DNA from: an uncultured Pseudomonadota bacterium
GTDB taxonomy: Bacteria; Pseudomonadota; Alphaproteobacteria; Rs-D84
NCBI GenBank assembly: GCA_947303585.1
Contig: CAMYYT010000005.1
Location: forward strand, 1 to 49,953
Reading direction: 5' to 3'
Length of the DNA stretch: 49,953 nucleotides
Shown here: piece after piece, positions 9,779-18,019 of the stretch
Numbering within the stretch: position 1 is the first letter of the stretch
Layout of the letters: each line of letters opens with the position of its first letter
The notes under the pieces: model-generated
Told to the model about the DNA's origin: nothing
The model's database searches: none
The model's input: the letters and a program-made list of their open reading frames with translations, nothing else
Translations under genes and position numbers: made by a program

Positions 9779-12226
9779 TTAAGGTATTGTGCAACCGTTA
9801 GATGCTGTTATGTCAATGCACACAAGTGTGCCTGCTTCACCAAGAATTTCGGTACCATTAAGAACATAGTCAGTATAACCAGATGGACAATTACAACGTG
9901 TCACCTGACCGCCCGAAGATGTCGCTGGGCTTGATGTAATACCATTACCGTTGAAACGTTTTAATGCGCAATTGTCATTTTGTTCGTAATACACAACGGC
10001 TGGATAACCACAAGCCTGACAATGAACAGGTGTGGTGCTGGTGCTGGTGCTGCTTGGGCTTCCAATACCATTATCAGCAAGATAAGTATTTACCGGGCAA
10101 TTTAACAATAACCCTGCAACCCAATCTGACATCATACGCAAAGTCAATCTTACGCCGTCGCTAACTTGATACCCAGCCACAGACATACATGTTGTAATTT
10201 CAGCAGAACAAGAATTCACAGCTGTTTTTGAAATTGTTGTATTTGGATTAGATTCATCATAACCATTTGTTGCCAAACAAGATTGAACATCAGCGCGACA
10301 ATTTTCGGCATAATCAGCCAAAATAGTATCTTGTTTCACTTTGATTGCAGCCAAAGTATTGTTTAAATACTGGCGCACAACTTCGTTATCTGGTTTATAT
10401 GTCTTTGAATTCTTTTTTGTGTCAAAAGCATAATCTTGACATTGTTTCATCACAGACGCACACATACCGTGAACCTTGTCGTTTTTATCGATATAACCAA
10501 TCTTTTGTAACAGATAAAGCGCCATATTGTTAGTTTTCGAAGCGTCTCCTGATTCTCTGTACACATTATCCCATTTTTCAAAAGAATCATCAATGTATGC
10601 CCCCAAGTTTTCACTTTTTCCAACACTCCACGCATTGTAAGAATTGTTATTGTAATTCCAAGTAGCATACAAATTATACATACCACCACTTGTCCATGTG
10701 TCAAGTTGAGTTTCAGTTGGTGGGTAGTTTCTTACTGTTTGTCCGCCAGCGACCCCAGGTGTTCCACCTTTTACAATTTCGCCATTAGCCAAATATTTTC
10801 CAGTTGGGTCCAAACATTTTTCATAATCGGAACCACAAACATATTCGTCTTGCATACAAGCATCAATCGCCGCAACACAACCACGCAAATCGTAAGAATT
10901 TCTGTTCTGAGCCAACATTAAACGAGCTTGTTGTAAAATGTTCGATGCATTAAATACATTGTTTCGCATTTCTTGGTTCGCTTCGTTAAGGTTGCGTTCA
11001 TAAGCGATACATTGTTTGTCTATTTCCAAATCATAAGAATTAGTAATAACATTCGCATCAACACCTTGGGCTGTGCAAGAATTTAATACATTTGCACGAC
11101 AGCGATTTTGAGCGGTTTTATACAACTGTTCGCCGCGTTGATTAGATACATTAGACGAACTTACCCCAGTCGTTCCTAAAAATGAACTTAAATCGAAACC
11201 GGCAGTAAAATCAGCATTTAACAAACCTGTCACATCCAAAGACAAACCATTTGTCACAGATGTGGAAGTTGCGGTTGGCGAAGATACATCAACAATCTTT
11301 TTCTTTATCGCATCCAAACTACTTTTTAATTTTGAATTATCAGTACTAGATTTCATAGATAATTCTGCTTCGGTTTCTGTGAACAGAGATTCAACTTGTT
11401 CGCCAGTCAAACCGATGTATCTAATTTTCTGAACGACTTCTTGAAATTCTTCGGTGGCTTTGGTCAAAGCTTCTTCTGTTTTTGCGTAATTTTTCAAATT
11501 TTTGGAACAAGAACATCTTCCCTGATTGTCGTCCAAAACATTGCAATAATTATCCATACACGCAGCATATTGGGCCTTGCAATAATCAGTCAATTCAGTC
11601 AAAGCGTTTAAATTATCAGCAGTAGCAGAAACATCTTCTTGGGTCACAACAGGTGTTGTTGGCGCAGTAACAGCAGTGGTTGCCAAACGAGTATTTGAAC
11701 GACGTGTTCCAACGCTTACGCGTGAAGAATTATACAAAGGTCTTCCAGAATCTGTCAAAGAAGTAGCGGTGCCAGAAGTTCCATATCTGTTGGTTGCTGG
11801 CATCGCATTATCTGATGCTCCAACGCGTGCCACCACTGGTTTGGTATTTTGTGCGTTGCGCGAAGTGACGCCTGTGCGTGTTGCGGTTGCGCTGCGTGAA
11901 GCCCTGCTTACCACATTAGCTGTTTTTGCAGTTCTTGCAGTTGTTGCGTTGCCCCTTGATGAAGCGACTGTGCGTGACGGAGTGTTTGTGCGCCCTGTTG
12001 TTGTGGATGCCTTGGCGCGAGAAACCGCCCCAGAACGATTAACAGTTGTTCTTTGAACGACATTTTGCTTTTGTTCGTTTGTGCTTTTTGTTTCGTCTTG
12101 TGTGGCGTTTTCGTCTTCAATCATTTCATCTGTGTATTCAACAATGTCTTCATAATACACAGGTGCGACTTCCGCAAAAGCCGGTAAAACCAACAAACTA
12201 CTTAAAACAGTTATAAATCTTTTCAT
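9779..12226 (-). CDS. large Cys-rich exported protein, unknown function
   Basis: I do not recognise a named family. The start chosen is the ATG giving MKRFITVLSSLLVLPAFA, a clear signal peptide ending in AFA, with AAGGAAGGA upstream; the ORF track start is 12 codons earlier. The mature protein has a Thr/Ser/Arg-rich low-complexity segment at about residues 50-190, then Cys-rich blocks such as YCKAQYAACMDNYCNV with CSCSKNLKNY, later ACMQDEYVCGSDYEKCLDP, and a Cys-rich C-terminus containing CPVNTYLAD and CNCPSGYTDY. About 815 residues. Many paired cysteines suggest disulfide bonds in the periplasm or on the surface. It lies downstream of mraZ on the same strand but has its own promoter. Confidence 0.85.
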   Translation of the reverse strand: MKRFITVLSSLLVLPAFAEVAPVYYEDIVEYTDEMIEDENATQDETKSTNEQKQNVVQRTTVNRSGAVSRAKASTTTGRTNTPSRTVASSRGNATTARTAKTANVVSRASRSATATRTGVTSRNAQNTKPVVARVGASDNAMPATNRYGTSGTATSLTDSGRPLYNSSRVSVGTRRSNTRLATTAVTAPTTPVVTQEDVSATADNLNALTELTDYCKAQYAACMDNYCNVLDDNQGRCSCSKNLKNYAKTEEALTKATEEFQEVVQKIRYIGLTGEQVESLFTETEAELSMKSSTDNSKLKSSLDAIKKKIVDVSSPTATSTSVTNGLSLDVTGLLNADFTAGFDLSSFLGTTGVSSSNVSNQRGEQLYKTAQNRCRANVLNSCTAQGVDANVITNSYDLEIDKQCIAYERNLNEANQEMRNNVFNASNILQQARLMLAQNRNSYDLRGCVAAIDACMQDEYVCGSDYEKCLDPTGKYLANGEIVKGGTPGVAGGQTVRNYPPTETQLDTWTSGGMYNLYATWNYNNNSYNAWSVGKSENLGAYIDDSFEKWDNVYRESGDASKTNNMALYLLQKIGYIDKNDKVHGMCASVMKQCQDYAFDTKKNSKTYKPDNEVVRQYLNNTLAAIKVKQDTILADYAENCRADVQSCLATNGYDESNPNTTISKTAVNSCSAEITTCMSVAGYQVSDGVRLTLRMMSDWVAGLLLNCPVNTYLADNGIGSPSSTSTSTTPVHCQACGYPAVVYYEQNDNCALKRFNGNGITSSPATSSGGQVTRCNCPSGYTDYVLNGTEILGEAGTLVCIDITASNGCTIP

Positions 12227-12252
12227 GTGCAGACATCCTTCCTTATTGAATA

Positions 12253-12281
12253 ATTTTATCATAACCAGGATATTTTTACAA
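12253..12281 (-). promoter_or_regulatory. promoter for the Cys-rich exported protein
   Basis: On the minus strand, TTGTAA and TAAAAT with a 17-base spacer, about 27 bases before the chosen start. It supports that start over the upstream one in the ORF track. Confidence 0.5.
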
Positions 12282-12298
12282 GCACAAAAAACAATAAT

Positions 12299-12748
12299 TT
12301 ATTCCGCTATTTTCAACGAAGGACGCGCTTTTCGAAGGTTGGTCATAGATGCTTGCTGGGTCTTGGAAAAATCATCAGGATTCCATATTTGAAAACTGTT
12401 TCCACGACCAACGAAAAGAGCCGTATCTTTGATGTTGGCGTGTTTTAATAATTCTTCTGGAATAACGATGCGTCCCGTCACATCAAACAAAAGTGGACGT
12501 GCGTCAGCAAAAAGCAAAGCGCTTAAATCATCTAAATCATTATCAAAAACGCCCATTTTATCGGTAGCATTGGCGATTTTTTCCATGCGCGACATCGATA
12601 AACCTTCGATGCAATTATGTGTAAAAGAACGATAAAGAACGACCCCAGCAAAATTTTCATTAATCAATGAAGAACGAAAAGCAGCCGGCACAGAAATTCG
12701 ACCTTTCGTATCCAAACGATTTTCATAAGAAGAAAGAAATAGACCCAT
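12299..12748 (-). CDS. mraZ: MraZ family transcriptional regulator
   Basis: MraZ is a DNA-binding protein with two SpoVT/AbrB-like halves that normally represses the division and cell-wall (dcw) operon it heads. The first half shows SYENRLDTKGRISVPAAFR; the second has LLFDVTGRIVIPEELL, the repeated D-x-(K/T)-G-R-(I/V) motif. The start used gives MGLFLSSYENRLD, as in the family, and is preceded by AAAAGG. The ORF-track start lies upstream of the visible promoter. About 149 residues. No mraW, ftsI or mur genes follow, so this copy is detached from the dcw cluster. Confidence 0.9.
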   Translation of the reverse strand: MGLFLSSYENRLDTKGRISVPAAFRSSLINENFAGVVLYRSFTHNCIEGLSMSRMEKIANATDKMGVFDNDLDDLSALLFADARPLLFDVTGRIVIPEELLKHANIKDTALFVGRGNSFQIWNPDDFSKTQQASMTNLRKARPSLKIAE

Positions 12749-12791
12749 TTTTTTGTGCCTTTTTATGCTGACTTTTGGTTCTTCGATAAAG

Positions 12792-12820
12792 AGCTTAGCA
12801 TTTGTTTTTATGGTTGTCAA
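12792..12820 (-). promoter_or_regulatory. promoter for mraZ
   Basis: On the minus strand, TTGACA and TAAGCT with a 17-base spacer. The predicted transcript starts about 40 bases before the chosen mraZ ATG. Confidence 0.5.
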
Positions 12821-12911
12821 TGACAAACGATAGTTGTTTTATGGTATTTTATGGTTTTGTAAGTAAAATTAGCTTTTTTTGAAATAAAATTAAAATAATT
12901 AAATTTTATGC

Positions 12912-12941
12912 TTGACCTGCGATTCGTTTTTGTTCTAAGAT
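12912..12941 (+). promoter_or_regulatory. promoter with long leader for the 13119 gene
   Basis: TTGACC and TAAGAT with an 18-base spacer. It would give a leader of about 170 bases before the gene at 13119. Confidence 0.45.
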
Positions 12942-12947
12942 GCTTGT

Positions 12948-13118
12948 ATAGACAACGGGAAGGTCGATAGAAAGCCCCAGAAATCTGGAAAAAACCGGAA
13001 ATCTGGAAAAAATAAAAAAACGGAAGGAAATTAAAAAAGTTTTTTGTAAATACATCAGTAAATACAAAAAAATTAGTTTTTTTCTTACAAAAAACATGTA
13101 TAAAGGGGGGAATACCAC
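12948..13118 (+). promoter_or_regulatory. long A-rich leader with two similar short hairpins
   Basis: The untranslated stretch between mraZ and the 13119 gene contains CCAGAAATCTGG and then CCGGAAATCTGG, each able to form a short hairpin and each followed by an A run. Several further A and T tracts follow. I see no gene in it. A regulatory leader is possible but unproven. Confidence 0.3.
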
Positions 13119-13454
13119 ATGCCGAAAAATATAAAAGAAATTATGATTGCCCTTAATAAAGTGTTGACTACGACTGTATGGGTTAATGCAGATCGTCAAA
13201 TCGTATCATTAAGCGATGAATTGCATATTGGAAAAAATAATGCGCCTCGTTCTATTGAAGATTTGTCGCGTCCAGCATTGATTGGTGCGTATGTTTCGCT
13301 TCAAATAAGGACTGACAATTTTGATGTTCCGGCAGAAAGTTTAGAAACTGTTGATTTGGCATTGCGTGTCAAAGAAATGGTTTTTGCCGAAGCTAAAAAA
13401 ATTATGGATGCAGAACATACGGAAAGCAAATCTGCAAATCGTATGGCTGCATAA
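13119..13454 (+). CDS. conserved-looking small protein, unknown function
   Basis: A 111-residue soluble protein with a strong ribosome site (AAAGGGGGG) and codon use like its neighbours. It starts MPKNIKEIMIALNKVL and looks mostly helical, with a charged, Ala-rich C-terminal helix. There is no signal peptide, membrane segment or cysteine. It was compared with RNA polymerase omega because of its size and helix content, but the omega N-terminal motif is absent. It is a single-gene transcript ending at a hairpin. Function unknown. Confidence 0.8.
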   Translation: MPKNIKEIMIALNKVLTTTVWVNADRQIVSLSDELHIGKNNAPRSIEDLSRPALIGAYVSLQIRTDNFDVPAESLETVDLALRVKEMVFAEAKKIMDAEHTESKSANRMAA

Positions 13455-13486
13455 AACAGTTTCCGTGTAACGGAAGGAAGGGAGCC

Positions 13487-13519
13487 CCGCCACAGACAAA
13501 AAATCTGTGGCGGTACTTT
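13487..13519. terminator. terminator between convergent genes
   Basis: A ten-base-pair stem, CCGCCACAGA/TCTGTGGCGG with an A-rich loop, followed by TACTTTTTACC. A smaller hairpin TTCCGT/ACGGAA lies just before it. Placed between the 13119 gene and the minus-strand gene ending at 13520. Confidence 0.75.
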
Positions 13520-13825
13520 TTACCTTCCATTGTTCAACATGCGGACATCATCAAATTCTGGATGTTGTATAAAAATTTCAGAAATATATGGGCACAAAGA
13601 CATAACTTTTCGATGTTGATTACGTGCGATGTTTATTATTTCTTGAACAAGATAGAATTCGATTTCTTTTTCTTGTTGGTTTGGTTCTATATCTGCTTCG
13701 GAAATAATAATTTTGTCAGGACCGGCGCGCACAAAAAATATGTTGCCGATTGTTTTGCCGTTGCATATAGCGTATAATCGACACCCGTTATCACCAATTT
13801 GAAAAGTTATATCTTGTTTGTTCAT
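13520..13825 (-). CDS. small GNAT-like protein (NATD1-type), degenerate CoA motif
   Basis: A 101-residue protein resembling the single-domain GNAT proteins of the YjdJ/NATD1 type. The C-terminal half RKVMSLCPYISEIFIQHPEF matches the family pattern of basic residue, CPY, then HPE. The acetyl-CoA-binding R-G-x-G-(I/L) loop expected in the middle is not seen; that position reads EPNQQEKEIEFYLVQE. It may therefore bind another ligand or be inactive. It shares the strand of ldh with a 71-base gap. The fold assignment is by pattern only. Confidence 0.65.
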   Translation of the reverse strand: MNKQDITFQIGDNGCRLYAICNGKTIGNIFFVRAGPDKIIISEADIEPNQQEKEIEFYLVQEIINIARNQHRKVMSLCPYISEIFIQHPEFDDVRMLNNGR

Positions 13826-13896
13826 AAAAAAACTCGTGCTGTATCTAATAAAAAATATAACACGAGAAATTTTAAAGACTATAAGATTGATTTCTT

Positions 13897-14826
13897 TTAC
13901 AATAAATCGAAATTTTTTCTTATAATTCTGGCACTTTTGCGAAGAGCGTTTGATTCTGTTGAATTCATTTTTGTGCGTAAATTTGCACTTACACCCTTTG
14001 CACCAACAACGCGTGGCAAAGACATAGCGACAGCAGTTTTCCCCACACCATCAACCACAGATACAGTCAATATACGTTTTTCATCGTTGACTATTGCGTG
14101 TAATAAATCTGCGACTGCGGCGCCGATACCATCCCAAGTTGCTCCGCGTCCTTGAATAATTTCATAAGCAGCATTACGGACGCGATGTTCAATAGTGTTG
14201 CGCGTGGTTTGCGGCAAAGAAATTTTTGTCTGTTTGCAAAAATCATCCAAAGCAATTCCACCCACATAAACCGCAGACCAATTTATAACCGAAGAATCAC
14301 CGTGTTCGCCCAAAACATAAGAACTGATAGACCGCGCAGACACATCTAACTGGCGAGATAAAATAATTTTGAATCGTGCAGAATCAAGCATTGTCCCAGT
14401 TCCAATAACGCGCGCTGCTGGCAATCTGGATAATTTTTGTGCCAACATAACCATAACATCCAAAGGATTAGTGACAATAATAATCTTTACATTTTTTGCG
14501 TCTACATTAGCCATAACTTGTGGAACAATATCGCTTATCACGGCAGCATTTTTTTGTAATAAATCAGTTCGTGTTTCCCCAACTTTTTGATTTGCGCCTG
14601 CTGCAATAATTACTATCTCGCTTCCACGGATAGCGCGATAAGTGCTGACCGCGGTAATTTTTACATCATAAGAAAAAGCAGAAGCATGTCCTAAATCTTC
14701 CGCTGCAGCGCGAGCGCGAACGCCATCGCGATCGAATAAAACTATTTCGTGTGCCAGACCAGTGTTTTTAACGGCTGTTGCAACAGCGCTTCCCACAGAC
14801 CCAACACCAATAATTGCTATTTTCAT
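13897..14826 (-). CDS. ldh: L-lactate dehydrogenase
   Basis: NAD-dependent reduction of pyruvate to L-lactate in the cytosol, regenerating NAD in fermentation. Seen: the Rossmann motif IGVGSVGSAVA at the N-terminus; the substrate-loop segment GANQKVGETR with Gln at the position that selects lactate (malate dehydrogenases have Arg there); LDSARF with the Asp-Arg pair; and the catalytic histidine in GEHGDS. The length of 309 residues is standard. The minus-strand promoter region carries TGATATAAT. It is divergent from the acyltransferase-like gene at 14930, which suggests a small fermentation locus. Confidence 0.9.
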   Translation of the reverse strand: MKIAIIGVGSVGSAVATAVKNTGLAHEIVLFDRDGVRARAAAEDLGHASAFSYDVKITAVSTYRAIRGSEIVIIAAGANQKVGETRTDLLQKNAAVISDIVPQVMANVDAKNVKIIIVTNPLDVMVMLAQKLSRLPAARVIGTGTMLDSARFKIILSRQLDVSARSISSYVLGEHGDSSVINWSAVYVGGIALDDFCKQTKISLPQTTRNTIEHRVRNAAYEIIQGRGATWDGIGAAVADLLHAIVNDEKRILTVSVVDGVGKTAVAMSLPRVVGAKGVSANLRTKMNSTESNALRKSARIIRKNFDLL

Positions 14827-14872
14827 AAAAAACTCCTACCAAAGTTATAACAATTATATCACAAAAAAGTAT

Positions 14873-14902
14873 TTGATAAAAACATTTATATTTTGCTAAT
14901 AT
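14873..14902 (+). promoter_or_regulatory. promoter for the 14930 gene
   Basis: TTGATA and TAATAT with an 18-base spacer in the divergent region facing ldh. The start codon follows about 28 bases later. Confidence 0.4.
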
Positions 14903-14929
14903 TCGGCAAAACGAAAAGGGAATAAAAAG

Positions 14930-15682
14930 ATGAAAAAAATCTTATGTTTTGGAAATGTCAGCGATAAATATAAAAACGCTATCGAAAACGCTATGCAAAA
15001 ATGTCCTGATATTATCGGTTGGGAACCAGCACCAGATGATGATGAATTGCCAAAAACTGATGATGAATTAATTTTGATGAAATGTGATATTCACAGCGAT
15101 GATTTTTTAAGACATATAATCGCAATCAATAAAAAACTATTTAATGGTGAAAAATTTTATTTAACTCATTGTGGGGTGTTTAAGGATACAACGGGAAAGC
15201 GTCCACCATTTATTTTAACAGACGCGGCGTGTGTGCCTTTTCCTGACGAAACCCAATTGACACATATTGTTCAAAACGCGGTTGTTTTGTTTAATCGTGT
15301 TTATGACGTATCTCGTCCACCATTTATATCATTAATATCAGCAGGTGGTGATACGAATACAAAAATGGCACCGGTTTTGTATTCTTGGTTTTCAAAGCAT
15401 ATAAATGAATTTCCAAAAGATACTTTGCGCTTGGAACAATTGGATGTTGCGCTGGATAAAAATGTTCGTGCGGAAAAACACCTTGGCGGCGAAAGCGCAG
15501 ATATTGTTGTTGTAGATAATATCAACACTGGCAACGCGATATTCAAATCTTTGTCAGTAGTGGCGGGAACTTTTGAGCCATTGTGTTTTTTAATGGGTGG
15601 AAAAAATATAACCATTTTAAATTCTCGTGGCGCAACAGAACAAACAATCACAGACAATATTATAATGTCATGCAAGAAATAA
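14930..15682 (+). CDS. divergent phosphate acetyl/butyryltransferase-like protein
   Basis: A 250-residue cytosolic protein whose C-terminal half resembles the phosphate acetyl/butyryl transferase fold: SLISAGGDTN, a conserved ADIVVVDNINTGNAIFKSL block equivalent to the family's D-I-x-x-x-x-D-x-x-x-G-N, and ITILNSRGATEQTITDNI near the end where the family has a Ser-Arg pair. It is shorter than typical Ptb or Pta domains (about 300 residues), and the N-terminal third is unlike them. No acetate or butyrate kinase gene is adjacent. It could be a degenerate or non-catalytic member. Divergent to ldh. Confidence 0.6.
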   Translation: MKKILCFGNVSDKYKNAIENAMQKCPDIIGWEPAPDDDELPKTDDELILMKCDIHSDDFLRHIIAINKKLFNGEKFYLTHCGVFKDTTGKRPPFILTDAACVPFPDETQLTHIVQNAVVLFNRVYDVSRPPFISLISAGGDTNTKMAPVLYSWFSKHINEFPKDTLRLEQLDVALDKNVRAEKHLGGESADIVVVDNINTGNAIFKSLSVVAGTFEPLCFLMGGKNITILNSRGATEQTITDNIIMSCKK

Positions 15683-15685
15683 AAA

Positions 15686-15715
15686 ATCACCGCCATAACG
15701 GCGGTGGTTGTTTTT
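15686..15715. terminator. bidirectional terminator
   Basis: CACCGCC/GGCGGTG with A and T runs between the convergent 14930 gene and proS. Confidence 0.8.
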
Positions 15716-15743
15716 ATCGCGGCTTTGCGTCAGCAAAGACGGA

Positions 15744-17180
15744 TTAATATGATTTCGCAACAAAGACATATGTTGGGTCTTTGTCGTCCAGACATCTGCG
15801 ACTGATTTTATACTTTTCAATCAAGCCATCAAATTCTGTGTTTGTTGTTTGTTCGTATTTAATACGGAAGAATCCAATTTTACCAGATTCCAAAGCTGAT
15901 TCTAATTCTTTCAAATCTTTGATATCGGTAATCATTGTTTTATTACGTTCTTCAACAGCAACCAACATATCGTGTTGAATTGTGTTTAACATATTTTGTG
16001 CATCTTTGATAAAGTGTGCTGCCGCAACAGTTGTTTTAGAAGATTTGCCCAAATCACGACGAGTCACAGTCAAAGTGTCGTCGTTCATTTCTCTTTCACC
16101 AATTTCAACACGTAATGGTGCACCGCGTTTAATCCATTTCCACATTTTGTCAGAGCTTCGCATATCAGAATCATCGACGAATACGCGAATTCCAATGCTG
16201 TGTAATTTATCACCAATTTCGTGTGCATAAGAATTTAATTTGTCAGCATTTTCATCGCGTGTAATTGGAATGATAACAATTTGATAAGGTGCAACTGCTG
16301 GTGGCAAAACCAAACCATCATCATCAGAATGTGTCATAAATAAACCACCCATCATACGCGTAGATGTTCCCCAACTGGTGGTCCATCCATAATTTAATTT
16401 ACCATTATCGCCCAAATATTTTATGTCAAAAGATTTAGCAAAATGTTGTCCCAAATCATGAGAAGTCCCAGCTTGCAAGGCTTTGCCGTCTTGCATGATT
16501 TGTTCAACTGTATAGGTGTGGTCAGCACCTGCAAATCTTTCTTCTGGTGTTTTTTCGCCCATGATAACAGGTATAGCCAAAACATTTGCCATATATTCAG
16601 CATACATTTTATGCATTTTGCGTGCATCTTCATTGGCTTCTTCATGTGTTGCAAAAACATTATGACCTTCTTGCCAATTGAATTCAGCCGTTCTTAAAAA
16701 TAATCTTGGACGCATTTCCCAACGCATAACATTTACCCATTGATTTAATTTCAGTGGCAAATCACGATGAGATTGAACCCAACGAGACATCGCTTCGCCA
16801 ATAATTGTTTCAGAGGTTGGACGAATAATGTATGGTTCTGTTAATTTTGCATCTGGGTCAGGCTGCAAAGACCCATCAATCATTTTTAATCTGTGATGTG
16901 TAACAACTGCGCATTCTTTTGCGAAACCCGCAACATGTTCTGCTTCTTTGTTAAAGAAATTAATAGGTATCAATAATGGAAAGTTAGCATTTAACACGCC
17001 ATTTGCTTTGATGCGTTTATCCATTTCGTCACGCATTAATTCCCAAATTGCCCAACCATAAGGTTTAATAGTCATACACCCCCGCACAGGTGAATTTTCA
17101 GCTAAATCTGCGGCTACAATTAAGTTTTGATACCATTCGTTAAAATTCTCTTCTCTTGTTGGTGTAATTGCTGTTCTCAT
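15744..17180 (-). CDS. proS: prolyl-tRNA synthetase, archaeal/eukaryal type
   Basis: Charges tRNA-Pro in the cytosol. Class II motifs are present: RPTSETIIGEAMSRWVQSHR, then NVMRWEMRPRLFLRTAEFNW, with the anticodon-binding domain from about residue 290. It ends in YVFVAKSY: a C-terminal tyrosine is characteristic of the archaeal/eukaryal ProRS group, as is the length of about 478 residues and the lack of the editing insert of long bacterial ProRS. Most alphaproteobacteria use the short bacterial type, so horizontal replacement is likely. The ATG chosen has AAAGAG 8 bases upstream; the GTG three codons earlier overlaps that site. Confidence 0.93.
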   Translation of the reverse strand: MRTAITPTREENFNEWYQNLIVAADLAENSPVRGCMTIKPYGWAIWELMRDEMDKRIKANGVLNANFPLLIPINFFNKEAEHVAGFAKECAVVTHHRLKMIDGSLQPDPDAKLTEPYIIRPTSETIIGEAMSRWVQSHRDLPLKLNQWVNVMRWEMRPRLFLRTAEFNWQEGHNVFATHEEANEDARKMHKMYAEYMANVLAIPVIMGEKTPEERFAGADHTYTVEQIMQDGKALQAGTSHDLGQHFAKSFDIKYLGDNGKLNYGWTTSWGTSTRMMGGLFMTHSDDDGLVLPPAVAPYQIVIIPITRDENADKLNSYAHEIGDKLHSIGIRVFVDDSDMRSSDKMWKWIKRGAPLRVEIGEREMNDDTLTVTRRDLGKSSKTTVAAAHFIKDAQNMLNTIQHDMLVAVEERNKTMITDIKDLKELESALESGKIGFFRIKYEQTTNTEFDGLIEKYKISRRCLDDKDPTYVFVAKSY

Positions 17181-17207
17181 TTTTATCACTCTTTGCTTAA
17201 TTATTTT

Positions 17208-18017
17208 TTATTTATTTTTCATATATTCTTTTGAAACTATTTGATGCAGTGTATCTGCTATTTGTTTTCTGTCCATACCCGATAAATCGGGAACGGGCAA
17301 CACATCAATTTCAACCAAGAAACCGCCCAAAGTCATGATATGAAAGACTTGCATAAATGCGCTGCGTTCAATTTTGCAGAACGGACCACAATCTTGTTTT
17401 GCATTATCAAAGTAAGCAAAATGATTTGCCAAATCTTCATCGCTTATTTTTGTTCCGTCTTTCAAACGATAGTGTATAACCACAGGCTGTACAGTCACAC
17501 CAGTTTTTTCCACTACATCGAACATAGAACTTTTGAATTGTTTTACATAAGCACCGTTAGTTGTTGTTCCTTCGGGAAAAATGAATAACGGATAATCTAC
17601 GCGTTCCAATTCGCTTTGGATAGCGTCCAAAGCTTCCTTGGCATGCGAAGGCCGTCTGTCAATAAATATGACACCGAATTTTTTTGCAATCCAACCAACC
17701 AATGGCCAAGTAGATATTTCTTTTTTTCCAAAGAACGAACCACCAAATGCCACAGGCATAGTTGCCATTTCAAAAACAGAAATATGATTGCACACGCAAA
17801 GCAAAGGGCGCTTTGTGGAAAGTTTGCCGTTAACTTTGAATTTTACGCCAGTCATAAAATTAAATTGGCGCATAAAGAAACGCATATATTTCACAGAATA
17901 TTTTCCCTGGGGAACAAAGCAAAGAACCAATGCGTTCGCCAGCACCATAAACCACGCAACCATGAACCATAAAAATTTAATGGGTATAATTAAAACGTTT
18001 GGTTTACGAATTTGCAT
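17208..18017 (-). CDS. olsA: 1-acyl-glycerol-3-phosphate / lyso-ornithine lipid acyltransferase (OlsA-like)
   Basis: PlsC-family membrane acyltransferase. An N-terminal hydrophobic segment (residues about 9-34) is followed by the acyltransferase motif NHISVFE (an H-x4-E form of the usual H-x4-D), the FIDRR block, and FPEGTTTNG. Length 269 residues. The start lies two bases after the stop of the OlsB-like gene, so the two are translated together. In that setting it probably adds the second acyl chain to lyso-ornithine lipid, and it may also act on lysophosphatidic acid. The family is firm; the substrate is inferred from the neighbour. Confidence 0.75.
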   Translation of the reverse strand: MQIRKPNVLIIPIKFLWFMVAWFMVLANALVLCFVPQGKYSVKYMRFFMRQFNFMTGVKFKVNGKLSTKRPLLCVCNHISVFEMATMPVAFGGSFFGKKEISTWPLVGWIAKKFGVIFIDRRPSHAKEALDAIQSELERVDYPLFIFPEGTTTNGAYVKQFKSSMFDVVEKTGVTVQPVVIHYRLKDGTKISDEDLANHFAYFDNAKQDCGPFCKIERSAFMQVFHIMTLGGFLVEIDVLPVPDLSGMDRKQIADTLHQIVSKEYMKNK

Positions 18018-18019
18018 TT

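Noticed and set aside
11676-12056. 126-residue plus-strand ORF
   Set aside because: Shadow of the Ser/Thr/Arg-rich low-complexity part of the exported protein on the other strand.
13119-13454. RNA polymerase omega subunit (rpoZ)
   Set aside because: Similar size only; the conserved omega N-terminal helix motif is absent.
13897-14826. Malate dehydrogenase
   Set aside because: The substrate loop has Gln (GANQK) where malate dehydrogenases have Arg.
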